Shown here piece by piece: positions 45,009 to 54,717 of a stretch of 60,807 bases of DNA; positions within the stretch are counted from its first letter, which is position 1, and every line of letters begins with the position of its first letter. Origin of the DNA: a bacterium (GTDB lineage Bacteria > Electryoneota > RPQS01); assembly GCA_016721565.1 (NCBI GenBank), contig JADKHW010000024.1:1-60807 (forward strand), in the 5' to 3' direction. The notes under the pieces are model-generated. The model saw only the letters and a program-made list of their open reading frames with translations, was not told the origin of the DNA and did not search any database. A program made the translations under genes and the position numbers.

Positions 45009-48000
45009 TACAGGTTAACCATGCGGTTGGGCCGCAAGAAATAGACGCGAGACTCCTTCGGCGGTTTACCCATGATTCTCGCAAACATTTGACCGTACTG
45101 TTCAAGCTGTTTACGGTGATACTCCTTGCGGTCACTCACAGCATCAACGGGGATATCATCCGTTTTGTAATCAACCAGAATCCACTCGCCGCTTTGAGTC
45201 TCGAACACCAGGTCAACGAATTTCGTCGCAACGTAGCTATCGTGATCTTCAACGATTGGTAGCTCGGTAATGATGCGGCGGGCGGCGGGCAACTCTACTG
45301 TGAACAGCGGCGACTGCAAGACCTGTTCGATGATTGTTTTTGCTTCGAGTTCTTCGTTGGTATTCATGCTGATGCCTCGCGAAGCAAGTTTTTCTGCATC
45401 GGCGATGGATATACCTTTGGCGCTTTGCTCGAGGACAGCATGGACATATGTACCGATCTTGCGTGCGCGCACGCGGCTCCAATCCACTTCTGCTTCTTCG
45501 TCGTCAATTTGTGATACAACGACGCCAAGTGTGTTCACCCGATCCGCAAGGTTCGCATGCCATGTTCTGTGCTTTTCAACATAGGTTGCTGGATCTCCAT
45601 CCTCGCCTAAATGTCTTGAAGCAAGCGGGTTGAATTCACTTCTTGCAAGCTCTGTGGAGATTGTAGCAACCGCGTCAGTGTCCGTTACGCCCACGCGGCC
45701 TTGTTCATCGAGCCGATAACGCGCCTTCAACGCTATGGGAATTGAAGCCTGCTTACCTGATCTCGACCAACCCAACGGCAGAATGAGTTTGTCTTTCGCA
45801 CGCGTCATTCCAACATAGAGCAGTCGTTGAAGTTCGGCACTCTCTGCAGATTTGTTGGCGGCATCAACGGAGTCCCAATTGCGCGTGCGGAAGTTGTTAC
45901 TGCCACTTATTCCGAGTTGGTGCGGCTCGTTGTCGAGACTCTTACGCAGGAGCCATTCACCGGAAGCGCGAATCTTCTCCGTGTAGTTGTACAGATAGAC
46001 GCACTTAAACTCAAGACCTTTGGCTTTATGAAGTGTGAGCAGCTGCACCGCCTCCCTGCTGTCATCGCGTGCTTCAAGCTCTGTGCTTTGTACCAGCCGC
46101 CGCATATCGGAGATGCGGTCAACGATGGCGCTCAGGGACACCACTCCGCCCTGCTCCAAGCGCCGAACAAGTTCAATCAGCGTTTGAATATTTTGGACGC
46201 GCAGAACGCCTTCCGATTTCAGTCCGTAGATGATATCAATCGGAAATGCCGCAAGCAATTCTTCAATCAAAGTTGACGGCTCCGCTTGCTTGCTGAGAGC
46301 GTGCCACTTGCTAAGTTCGCGCAATGCCGCACACACTAAATCTTCTGCTGAGTGAGCGTCGGTGTACACAAAGCTCCGGCCAGCAAGCTTATGTGCGAAG
46401 ATGTCATCATCAGAAATTGAAAACCATGGCGACCGCAGTGTACCGATGGTGGCCACTGTGTGCTGTGGATTAGCAATCGCACTAAGAATCGTGACCAGCG
46501 ACTCAATTTCAACACGGCTGGTGAAGGCGCTGTTCATGAAGCTGATAAACGGTATCCCACGCGCGCTCAGTGCATCCTGCAACTGCGCGACCTTCGTTCC
46601 GGTGCGCATCAGAATTGCCACAGCTGAATAGCTGAAACTTGGGTTAACTTCCTTTTGGAGTGCGATGTGATTGGCAATGGCGGCTGCTTCTTGGGCGGCA
46701 GACTGTGCTGCGTTCTGGGTTGCGCAGTCGTACGAGGTTGGAGGCAGTAACAACTCCACGGCCCTTGGATCTGGTGCAGCACCATCTGCCGGTTCAAGTG
46801 CAACGTAGTTCGCTTCGTCGTCTGATTCACCTTGCATTACTGGTTCAAAGACGGCGTTGACTTCGCTTAGAATTGTCGGGCGGCTGCGGAAGTTTCGGGT
46901 TATGGCGAGCTTCTTGCCTTTCTCTTCGATCATGCGTGCGACGCGCTTGTAGATGCGGACATCGGCTCCGCGAAAGCGATAAATGGACTGTTTGGGATCG
47001 CCGACCACGAACAACTTGCCGGGCTCCAATTCGACTTCATGCCATTGGCTTGCATGTGCCTTGCGCGCTTCACAGAGATAAAAAGAATTTCTACTTGGAT
47101 AGGGTCTGTGTCTTGGAACTCGTCGATGTGAACGTAGCCATAGCGCGATTTGAAGTAATCGCGTGCTACCATTGACTCCTGGAGCATATCGCGGCAAAGG
47201 ATGAGCAAGTCGTCAAACCCAATGGTGCCGCTGTCGCGCAGGTGCTTGCGAAAATCTGTCACTGCAGGTGACAGCCAGTTGACGATATCATTGCAGACAA
47301 TGCTCGTCACGATCTGCTTCAGGCAATCAACACTAAATGCGATATCGCTGCACAATGCTCGAACTTGATCGAGGATTTCTGCCGACGCCCAATTCTTCTT
47401 GTTTCCTTTGTCTTTTTTAATCCTTACACTTTGCAGCCATGCAATGCCTTCACGTGTGATAACACTCTTCGGCTCTAAACCGTTCCACGATATTATCGAC
47501 TTTGTGAGTCCATATAGAATATCACTGAAGTCGATGCAACCTGTCGCCAACTGTGCAAGCAAAGTAACTTTCTGTCGAATGTCTGCCAACAATCTATCCA
47601 CATCTTCAGATGCAGCTTCGCCAGCGGTTACGTCATTCAGATTTACCATCGAGCGGTTCAAGACGTCGAAGAGCTTTGCGAGTCCTTTCTTTTCTGAGCC
47701 TAACAAATCCAGTCCGAGCGCATCGGCAAGCTCGAGGGATTTAGGTACGTCGTTGTCGAGTGCGCGCAACAACCAATTTGTGCGGAACTCGGTGACAGCT
47801 GCGGTTTGTTGGAGATCGTCAAGAGCAATGAACTCCGGCGGCAAATGTGCTTCGACAGGAAGTGTGCGCAACAACTCGGCGGCCAGACCATGAATGGTGT
47901 TCACGGTCATGCGATCGAGTTGCTGGAGGGCGCGCTTCGCGTTAGGTGAATCAGTTTGCTTGAGCTTTTTACGCAAACGTTCTTTGAGTTCACCGGCAGC

Positions 48001-48171
48001 TTTGACAGTGAATGTGACGGCAGCAATCTTCACCGCCTCGACACCCGTTTCGATCAGAGCACAAATGCGGTTCACCAGCAGCGTCGTTTTGCCCGTGCCT
48101 GCTCCAGCTTCGACAAGGATAGTTTGACTAAAGTTGGAGACAGCTTCGTCGCGAGCGCGTTGATCACTCAT
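45008..48171 (-). CDS. addA: AddA-type helicase/nuclease, broken by one frameshift
   Basis: About 1054 codons in two frames. The N-terminal piece starts at ATG 48171 (M-S-D-Q-R-A-R-D-E-A) and has Walker A E-A-G-A-G-T-G-K-T-T and Walker B D-E-F-Q-D-T-D-P. The second frame carries G-D-P-K-Q-S-I-Y-R-F-R-G-A-D, L-T-L-H-K-A-K-G-L-E-F and L-Y-V-G-M-T-R-A-K-D, the later UvrD/RecB helicase motifs. At the C-terminus a RecB-type nuclease has F-V-D-L-V-F-E ... V-D-Y-K-T-D. AddA is the motor and one nuclease of the AddAB double-strand break resection complex. The switch lies near 47075-47090, in a run of five A/T, a classic single-base indel. The start overlaps the addB stop by eight bases. Confidence 0.85.
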
Positions 48172-51100
48172 CGTCGTCTCCTTCAAACGACATTGTTTCA
48201 TCTGCGCTTTGCCGAATGGTGCGCATGCCTGAAACTGTGTCGATGCTCAACTCCTTGCGCGAGTGGCGCTGCGCACCGCAGGCGAGTTTTGCTGTGCAGT
48301 GTTTGCAAACTGACGGATCGCCTTCAGCAGGGTCGGGAACGAAGATGCCTTCCTGCATGTCGGCGCGCAAGTCCAGCGCAATTTCTAACGATTCATTGTG
48401 TTCACCATCATTTGCAACTTTGCGATTCTTATCCAGCTCAAGATAGAAATAGCAACTCAAAACTGCGGCATCTGGCGCGTTGCTTTGTGCAAACATATGG
48501 TAGACGCCGAGCTGCAAGCGTCGTTCACTTCCACGGGAGTGTTTCTGCGGGCCTTTTCCACTTTTGTAATCTGTAATTGCGACTTGCGTTCCACTATCAT
48601 CGCTATCCCAACGGTCGACGCGACCTTTGAAGCGAATGAAGCGCGAATCTTTGGCAGTGAATTGTGTCGCATCGGGAAACGGATTATCTCCGTAGCCGAA
48701 ACTTACTTCAACATGCCGCGTCCGCCACGTTCCGCCGACTGACAGAAGTTCATCGTGATAGGTCCTGAGCGTATCGATAATGTCTCGCTCGAGTTTTGCA
48801 AAGCTGAAGTATGGCCCGACAGGGTTGCTGCGAGCGTAATCTGTTACGGTACGGTGTGCGATTATAAGCAAATCGTCGAGCGAATAGTTTTCGTTAGTGA
48901 TCGGAAGATTGATTCTGTCGCCGTGATACCGCTGCAATATAGAATGAAAAAGCAGCCCGCGTTCGCGGCTCGTTACCGGCTGGAGTGTATCGAGTCCTTC
49001 GGGTGCATACGCTTCCCATTGCTTGAGCACGAAGTATCTGAATGGGCACTTCCAATACTCTTCGAGACTCGTTGCGGCGAGCGGTTGCTCTGGTGAGAAA
49101 GCATGTGCGAGTTCCTTGCGAATCTTGCTGTCTTGCAAACGCCCTTCATATTTGCCAAATTGCTTGCTGTTGAAGCGCGCGTTTTCGACGTCGAGTGCGT
49201 GACGGAACGCTTGTGTGTGATACAAATGTGTGAGCGACGCTGCACCAAGGCCAAGCGACAAGCGATTGTATTCGCTTTCGCTGATGGCGTGCTCGGGATT
49301 TGCGCCGCCGAGCGGATGAGCGACAACCATTCGATTGGGTGACGTTGCGAATACGTTGTCAACGTCATCAGCCAATTCGGACTCCTTGCGCTGTTTGGCC
49401 ATAAGCTCGACAACATAGGGCGAATAGAGCTGCGGCCTTCCGTCGGCGTCTGCACGCGAGGCATAGATGGCAATGCCTTCGCGTGCCGAGCGAAGCTGCA
49501 TCTCGAAAACAAATTGTTCGCGTGTCTGACTCTCAAATGTCAAGGGTAACGCACACTTCAGCGTGTCGTTGATGTCTTTTCGGTCGCTGTCAAGCAAAAG
49601 CGGATCCTGCCGCTGCATTCGTGGAATTGTGCCCTCATTGAGTCCGGGCAGAAAGACATGGGCGAAAGATGCGCCGAGACATTGTTCGCGCGGCGCAATC
49701 AGAGGTGTACTTGTGCCGAATGTTCCCGTGCGCATCCCGGGCGTTTCGAGTGTTGCGAGAATAAACTCTGCAAGTCCCGACCTCGTGAACTTTACTTGTG
49801 CTTGGTCCAGCAGGCTTGCTTGCTCGAGTTGAACAGTAAGATCGGCGAACTCTTCGTTTAGTTCTGTTTGACAGCGATAGTATTCCCAGAGTGTTGAAAC
49901 TGCTGGCTGCCAGTTCTTCTCGTAGTGCAGATTGCGAACGATGTTAAAGAGCGTTTCAAGGAAAGCGAGCAGTGCTTGACCGCTTTCGATTCGCTTTCGC
50001 AGCGCGGTGAGATTGGTTTCTTCCTCTTCTGAATCCGAAAGTTTGACTGCACGTCGTTCGAGTTTGGTGATCGTGCGAGTGATGCGCTGCCGCCACTCAC
50101 TTTCGCCGGACAGAACAAGCGATTCTTGCGCAAGTCTGCTCCACTCGCTCGTCATCGAAGCATTAGGCTGGGTAAAAGGTGCAGCCTGAAGGAAGGCGTT
50201 GACCTGTTCGAGCTTGAAATCACCATTAAGCAAGTTCGCCAATGCAGCGAAGCCTCTGCCAGCGGCGCATTGGCCGAGCGTTTTGGCTTGATAGATGTAC
50301 GGCGACAATCGGCTTGTACGGCAACGACTTTCAAGCACCGATGTCAAAAGCGATGCGCTGTTGGGTAGCATAACTGCTGCGTCGCCGCGTACAATCTCGT
50401 CGGAATAGATTATGTTGCGGATGATTTCCGTTGCCACGATACTGTCTTTGGGCGCACTGACAAAGCGAACTTGTGCGTAGCTTGTCTCAGGCGACGGTTC
50501 TGCAATGTGTACAAATCCAGAATCTTGGTACCATCGACAAAGCGTATCCGTAAACTTGTAATTAGGTTGATCTGGTTGCCACGGCAGGAAGGCGCGAGAG
50601 AGAGTCGCCTCCATGACTTTTTGCAAGACAGCGCGCGTTAACAGCGCAATATCGTAGAGGCCATAATACAACGTTGGCGGAAGGCTTTGATTGTTCTCGT
50701 TTACGGTACGCAAGGCCAAGGATTGCAGTGATGCGCCATCGTGAAGTTTGTGCTCTGCAAGAAATTTTTCTGCGTTCGTCAGCAGGAGGATCACATCGCG
50801 GATCTTGGCGGTGCGCTCGCGCTCGCGGAGCTGAACCTGATTTAAGCTCTTGGGATCAACTTTATGGAGAATCAGTTCCTGCCGCGTGCGCATGAGGGCG
50901 CTACGAAATCCACGCGTGGAAGCAACAGGTGCCAAATATTCCAATTTGTCTTTTACACTATTGATAATCTCTGCGAAGAGCGGGTCGACGACTGATTCCC
51001 CGAGCGTACGCCAACCTTCTCGCATCACTACAGGTTCTGCGAGCTTGTGCATCAAGTCTGTGACTGTCATGAATCTGACGTTGGCAACTGTGCCGAGCGC

Positions 51101-51274
51101 TTTGGCCAAGACGCGACGCAGATGTAAACGGGTCAGTTGATTCGGAACAATGACCCACACTTCCGCAAGCGGATCACTCTGCTTGAACTCAAGTACACTC
51201 GCGGGAAGCTGCTGTTCAAGATAAGAGAGATGACCCGTTATCAGTGTTTGTGGCGTGATCCTTGAGTCGTGCAT
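48164..51274 (-). CDS. addB: AddB-type nuclease/inactive-helicase subunit
   Basis: 1036 residues. The C-terminal nuclease has R-F-K-G-R-V-D-R-W-D and I-T-D-Y-K-S-G-K-G, the PD-(D/E)xK active-site residues of AddB/RecB nucleases. Four Cys, one in W-K-C-P-F-R-Y-F before the nuclease and three in C-K-H-C-T-A-K-L-A-C after it, form the expected 4Fe-4S staple. The N-terminal half (V-I-V-P-N-Q-L-T-R-L-H-L-R-R) is the degenerate helicase half; its P-loop lacks a proper G-x-x-G-K-[ST], as in AddB. Together with addA it forms a RecBCD-like resection enzyme; no recD or recC is present. Confidence 0.88.
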   Translation of the reverse strand: MHDSRITPQTLITGHLSYLEQQLPASVLEFKQSDPLAEVWVIVPNQLTRLHLRRVLAKALGTVANVRFMTVTDLMHKLAEPVVMREGWRTLGESVVDPLFAEIINSVKDKLEYLAPVASTRGFRSALMRTRQELILHKVDPKSLNQVQLRERERTAKIRDVILLLTNAEKFLAEHKLHDGASLQSLALRTVNENNQSLPPTLYYGLYDIALLTRAVLQKVMEATLSRAFLPWQPDQPNYKFTDTLCRWYQDSGFVHIAEPSPETSYAQVRFVSAPKDSIVATEIIRNIIYSDEIVRGDAAVMLPNSASLLTSVLESRCRTSRLSPYIYQAKTLGQCAAGRGFAALANLLNGDFKLEQVNAFLQAAPFTQPNASMTSEWSRLAQESLVLSGESEWRQRITRTITKLERRAVKLSDSEEEETNLTALRKRIESGQALLAFLETLFNIVRNLHYEKNWQPAVSTLWEYYRCQTELNEEFADLTVQLEQASLLDQAQVKFTRSGLAEFILATLETPGMRTGTFGTSTPLIAPREQCLGASFAHVFLPGLNEGTIPRMQRQDPLLLDSDRKDINDTLKCALPLTFESQTREQFVFEMQLRSAREGIAIYASRADADGRPQLYSPYVVELMAKQRKESELADDVDNVFATSPNRMVVAHPLGGANPEHAISESEYNRLSLGLGAASLTHLYHTQAFRHALDVENARFNSKQFGKYEGRLQDSKIRKELAHAFSPEQPLAATSLEEYWKCPFRYFVLKQWEAYAPEGLDTLQPVTSRERGLLFHSILQRYHGDRINLPITNENYSLDDLLIIAHRTVTDYARSNPVGPYFSFAKLERDIIDTLRTYHDELLSVGGTWRTRHVEVSFGYGDNPFPDATQFTAKDSRFIRFKGRVDRWDSDDSGTQVAITDYKSGKGPQKHSRGSERRLQLGVYHMFAQSNAPDAAVLSCYFYLELDKNRKVANDGEHNESLEIALDLRADMQEGIFVPDPAEGDPSVCKHCTAKLACGAQRHSRKELSIDTVSGMRTIRQSADETMSFEGDDDE

Positions 51275-51390
51275 GAGCTGGGGTGTTACTATTTGCGGGG
51301 CAACAATGTTCAGGGCACACCGCTTGCGATAGATTGCTTTGGATGATTTTCTCGAAATTACTAAGAACTGAAGCTACTTACTAAGACGCT

Positions 51391-52260
51391 ATGGCAATCG
51401 TAGGTATTTTAGTCGTCATTGGCGGCGTTATCGGCGGATTTATGATGGCAGGCGGCGAGATGGGCGTGCTTGTCCAGCCCGCAGAAGTCGTTGTGATTTT
51501 CGGTGCGGCGATCGGCGGACTGCTGGTTTCTGTGCCGATTTCTACGCTGAAGACGCTCGTTACGGACATCATTGGAATCTTCACCGGCAAATCCGGTCCG
51601 TCGAAAGACGCCTACATACAGACGCTGCTGTTGCTCAACGAGCTGTTTCAAATGGCCCGCAAAGACGGCATCATCGCGCTCGAATCACATGTTAACGACC
51701 CGCACACGAGCAAGATATTCGAGAAGTATCCCAAGATTCAACACGACCACGCCGCGCTTGCCTATATATGTGACACGATCAAGCTCTTTTTGGCCGGGTC
51801 AGTACCGCCGCACGAAATCGAAATGTTAATGGATGCAGAAATTGATTCGCATCACGAAGAATCGGGTATCACGGCCGGTGTGCTCTCAAAAGTCGCAGAC
51901 GCTTTGCCTGGTCTCGGTATTGTTGCGGCCGTGCTGGGTATTATTATCACGATGGGCCACATTGATGGCGATCCGGCGGTAGTCGGTCACCATGTCGCGG
52001 CAGCGCTCGTTGGCACGTTTATGGGTGTACTCTTCGCCTACGGTTTCTTCTCACCGATGGCTGCAAATCTTGAAGCGCGTAATCGTAATGACGCGCGCTT
52101 ACTGCACGTTATCAAAGCAGGAATCAGCGCGTTTGCAAAAGGTATGGCACCGTCGGTGTCCGTCGAGTTTGCGCGTCGATCAATATTTCATTCAGATCGT
52201 CCGAGCTTTGAAGAGACTGAAAAGCTGCTGAAAGACGCTAAGAACAAGAGTCACGGCTAA
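51391..52260 (+). CDS. motA: Flagellar motor stator protein MotA
   Basis: 289 residues, the usual size, with four membrane helices: I-V-G-I-L-V-V-I-G-G-V-I-G-G at the start, A-E-V-V-V-I-F-G-A-A-I-G-G-L-L-V, L-P-G-L-G-I-V-A-A-V-L-G-I-I-I-T-M-G and A-A-L-V-G-T-F-M-G-V-L-F-A. The Pro of the third helix and the charged cytoplasmic loop (F-E-K-Y-P-K-I ... Y-I-C-D-T) match MotA, which with MotB forms the proton-driven stator. The motB ATG begins three bases after the stop, so the pair is co-translated. No flagellar structural genes are within the window. Confidence 0.93.
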   Translation: MAIVGILVVIGGVIGGFMMAGGEMGVLVQPAEVVVIFGAAIGGLLVSVPISTLKTLVTDIIGIFTGKSGPSKDAYIQTLLLLNELFQMARKDGIIALESHVNDPHTSKIFEKYPKIQHDHAALAYICDTIKLFLAGSVPPHEIEMLMDAEIDSHHEESGITAGVLSKVADALPGLGIVAAVLGIIITMGHIDGDPAVVGHHVAAALVGTFMGVLFAYGFFSPMAANLEARNRNDARLLHVIKAGISAFAKGMAPSVSVEFARRSIFHSDRPSFEETEKLLKDAKNKSHG

Positions 52261-52263
52261 ACT

Positions 52264-53160
52264 ATGGCAGAGCTGCACAACGATCCGCCGATCATACGAA
52301 TTGTCAAGAAGGGGCACGGAGGCGGCCATCATGGTGGCGCGTGGAAAGTGGCTTTTGCTGACTTCGTAACCGCGATGATGGCGCTCTTCATCGTGCTGTG
52401 GATTCTTGGTCAATCGGAAGACGTCAAGCGCGGTATCGGCGGATATTTTCGTGATCCGACGGGTAAAGCTCTGCTCGGCGCAGGCCCTGCCGAAGCCGTG
52501 AGTAACGCGCCGGGCAAGTCGGTCGTTAAACTTTCGCAGATTATGCAGCGCTATGCTATGCCTGATCCGGGACTGGAGAACGAAGCCGAAAAGCTTGAAG
52601 AGTTTGTCGAGCAAAGCGAAGCATTGGCCGGTATGAAGGACCAGATTACGATTGAGGTCACGCACGAAGGTTTGCGCGTAGAGATTAATGAAAGCGCATC
52701 CGAACCGCTGTTCGCTTCAGGCAGTGCAGATCTTTCTCCAAAGCTCGCTGAAGCAATTCGCGCACTTGCCGCTGAGTATCAGAAGGTTCCAAATAAGATT
52801 ATTGTTGAAGGTCACACCGACGCCGCGCCGTTCGTGGATGGCAGCGGTATGACGAATTGGGAACTTTCTACGCAACGTGCAAATCAGGCGCGGGCTATTA
52901 TGGAAGGCGCGGGGCTATCCCCTGATCAAATCTTGATGGTACGCGGTTTTGCTGATCGCCGTCCGCGCTTTGATGATCCAAACGATCCGCGCAATCGCCG
53001 CATCTCGATGCTGCTGGTGTCCGATCAGGGAATGGATATCGCACTGGGACGCATTGGCTTTGCAGGCATAGATGATAATGAAGAGCCGCCGCCGGCTGGC
53101 GAAACGCAACCCAAGCGGAACCGAGTTTCGCTGTGGGCAACCGGCGGGAAGGATCAGTAA
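52264..53160 (+). CDS. motB: Flagellar motor stator protein MotB
   Basis: 298 residues. The single N-terminal helix carries W-K-V-A-F-A-D-F-V-T-A-M-M-A-L-F, with Asp33, the proton-binding residue. A plug/linker follows, then an OmpA-like peptidoglycan-binding domain (V-E-G-H-T-D ... N-W-E-L-S-T-Q-R-A ... N-R-R-I-S-M-L-L) at residues about 160-270. The N-terminal Gly/His-rich stretch before the helix (G-H-G-G-G-H-H-G-G) is longer than usual. The stop codon overlaps the next start as TAATG, making a three-gene run with the HD-GYP-like protein. Confidence 0.93.
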   Translation: MAELHNDPPIIRIVKKGHGGGHHGGAWKVAFADFVTAMMALFIVLWILGQSEDVKRGIGGYFRDPTGKALLGAGPAEAVSNAPGKSVVKLSQIMQRYAMPDPGLENEAEKLEEFVEQSEALAGMKDQITIEVTHEGLRVEINESASEPLFASGSADLSPKLAEAIRALAAEYQKVPNKIIVEGHTDAAPFVDGSGMTNWELSTQRANQARAIMEGAGLSPDQILMVRGFADRRPRFDDPNDPRNRRISMLLVSDQGMDIALGRIGFAGIDDNEEPPPAGETQPKRNRVSLWATGGKDQ

Positions 53161-54302
53161 TGGGTTCGAACTTCAGATCACGGGCTCTATATTTGCTGAA
53201 CACCGAAGAGCGAAACGCTCCTGAAGCTGTCACACAGGCGGCTGAGGTGCGCTGCATTCGGCGTGGGTGTGAACCGGATTTGTCGATCAAGCAATTCGAT
53301 CCTGCAGTCATCGTAATAGGAGCACCACTTGATCACGAAGCACATATTGCAATCGATCGCGTCTCGACTTTGATGCTGCCCATTCTTGGATTCGGGACAG
53401 GGCCGAGCGAACGGTTAATGTGCGACATTTCTATAACGATCGCAATGAGCGATTTGCGTTCGGTGATTTCACTCTTGGCAAGTCCCGCAAACCTCTGTTC
53501 ACTTCCACCTGGACAGGGTGCCAATGGAATGGGCACGTGGCTCAAACACTCGGCGGATGACTTTGCGCAAATGATGGAGCACCTGCTCGCTTTACGTATG
53601 CCCGACTATCGGGATCGCGCGGAGCGAGTTGTGCAAGCATGCTTGTGGATCGGCTCGCATCTTGGCATGGGCGGCGAAGAGCTGAATACACTACAGCTCG
53701 CGGCACGCATGCGTGAGATCGGCAAGCTCGGTTTGCCGGATAAGATTCTATTTACACCGCGCGAACAACGTACCCCGGATGAGCAGTCCATGTACGACCG
53801 CTATCCAATGCTTGGTGCGCGAGTGCTACGTCAATTCCCTGTGTTTGCAGCCCCTGCAAAAATTGTTGAGTATCATCTCGAGAACTTCGACGGTTCAGGT
53901 GCGACCAATCTTGCGGCGCACCAGATTCCACTTGGTTCGCGCATTCTGCGCGTGGCGGGTGCGTTCCAGATGATTACAGATACAGGTGCCAAGGGCCGTG
54001 AGGATGTGGTTCATGTGCTCGGACGCGGACGCGGTTCGCTGTATGATCCGATGATTGTCGGGCTGGTTGAGAACTATGCCACACTTGCCACATCGCCGCT
54101 CAACAAGGGGCAGGCGACGCGCCGTGTTCGCCTGTCTGACTTGATCGAGGGCATGGTGCTGGCTGAGGATATCTGGAGCCGGACGGGCGTGAAAATTGTT
54201 GGCAGCGGAACGCGGCTGAACGAGCACATCATTCGGATTCTGATGACCCTGCCCCTTAATATGGCAATTGAATCGGTAGAAGTCCAGCGGGATCAGCAAT
54301 AG
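53160..54302 (+). CDS. Degenerate HD-GYP-type protein downstream of motB
   Basis: About 380 residues from ATG 53160, overlapping the motB stop. An N-terminal alpha/beta region of about 110 residues looks like a receiver or pseudo-receiver. Residues about 150-380 follow the HD-GYP order but with the catalytic residues changed. In place of H-D-I-G-K it has R-E-I-G-K (near residue 183), and in place of H-H-E-R-W-D-G-x-G-Y it has Y-H-L-E-N-F-D-G-S-G. The metal ligands needed for c-di-GMP hydrolysis are therefore missing or altered, and it is probably a non-catalytic nucleotide sensor or scaffold. Being translated with motAB points to stator or motility control by c-di-GMP. Confidence 0.75.
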   Translation: MGSNFRSRALYLLNTEERNAPEAVTQAAEVRCIRRGCEPDLSIKQFDPAVIVIGAPLDHEAHIAIDRVSTLMLPILGFGTGPSERLMCDISITIAMSDLRSVISLLASPANLCSLPPGQGANGMGTWLKHSADDFAQMMEHLLALRMPDYRDRAERVVQACLWIGSHLGMGGEELNTLQLAARMREIGKLGLPDKILFTPREQRTPDEQSMYDRYPMLGARVLRQFPVFAAPAKIVEYHLENFDGSGATNLAAHQIPLGSRILRVAGAFQMITDTGAKGREDVVHVLGRGRGSLYDPMIVGLVENYATLATSPLNKGQATRRVRLSDLIEGMVLAEDIWSRTGVKIVGSGTRLNEHIIRILMTLPLNMAIESVEVQRDQQ

Positions 54303-54312
54303 GACCGCACTC

Positions 54313-54600
54313 ATGGAGTGGTGGTGGCTATTGGTCGGCGTTCCCCTCTTTCACCTTTGGCGGGCATTAGCGGAGGCGTGGGGCTTGTTGCTTGAGGCAA
54401 GCTCTGACGAGGAACGGAAGGAGATCATTGAAGCCGCAGCTGCACACGCGTTGGTCAACATATTATTGGCATTTGTTGTGGCAGGTGCTCCTTTCCCTTA
54501 TAACCTTCTGGGCTTGATTCCGGCAGTGTTGCCATTCATTGGGAGGTTGCTTGGGACTGCGATTCATGTTTTGTTCATGTACAAGGGAAAACATCTGTAA
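54313..54600 (+). CDS. Small membrane protein
   Basis: 95 residues with hydrophobic segments at both ends (W-W-L-L-V-G-V-P-L-F-H-L and V-N-I-L-L-A-F-V-V-A-G-A-P) and a charged middle (S-S-D-E-E-R-K-E-I-I-E). It begins 10 bases after the HD-GYP-like gene, so it belongs to the stator operon. No known family. Because it ends the operon before a strong terminator, a role in motility or envelope tension is possible but unsupported. Confidence 0.6.
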   Translation: MEWWWLLVGVPLFHLWRALAEAWGLLLEASSDEERKEIIEAAAAHALVNILLAFVVAGAPFPYNLLGLIPAVLPFIGRLLGTAIHVLFMYKGKHL

Positions 54601-54663
54601 TACGGCATGTTGCCTTTCTGTGCCGTGAATCTCTCTTAACGTAATTTTTTTGGTCGATAAAAT

Positions 54664-54700
54664 GAAAGCCCCTCTGTTTGCACAGAGGGGCTTTCTATTT
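54664..54700. terminator. Bidirectional terminator between the stator operon and a cargo gene
   Basis: GAAAGCCCCTCTGT (54664-54677) pairs perfectly with ACAGAGGGGCTTTC (54682-54695) over TTGC, followed by TATTT, with A/T-rich flanks on both sides. The minus-strand gene ends 17 bases away. Confidence 0.88.
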
Positions 54701-54717
54701 CCAAGAGAGGTGGAAAC

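Noticed and set aside
45008..48171. Two separate helicase genes
   Set aside because: The two pieces contain complementary, non-overlapping UvrD/RecB motifs in the right order, so they are one gene with a frameshift.
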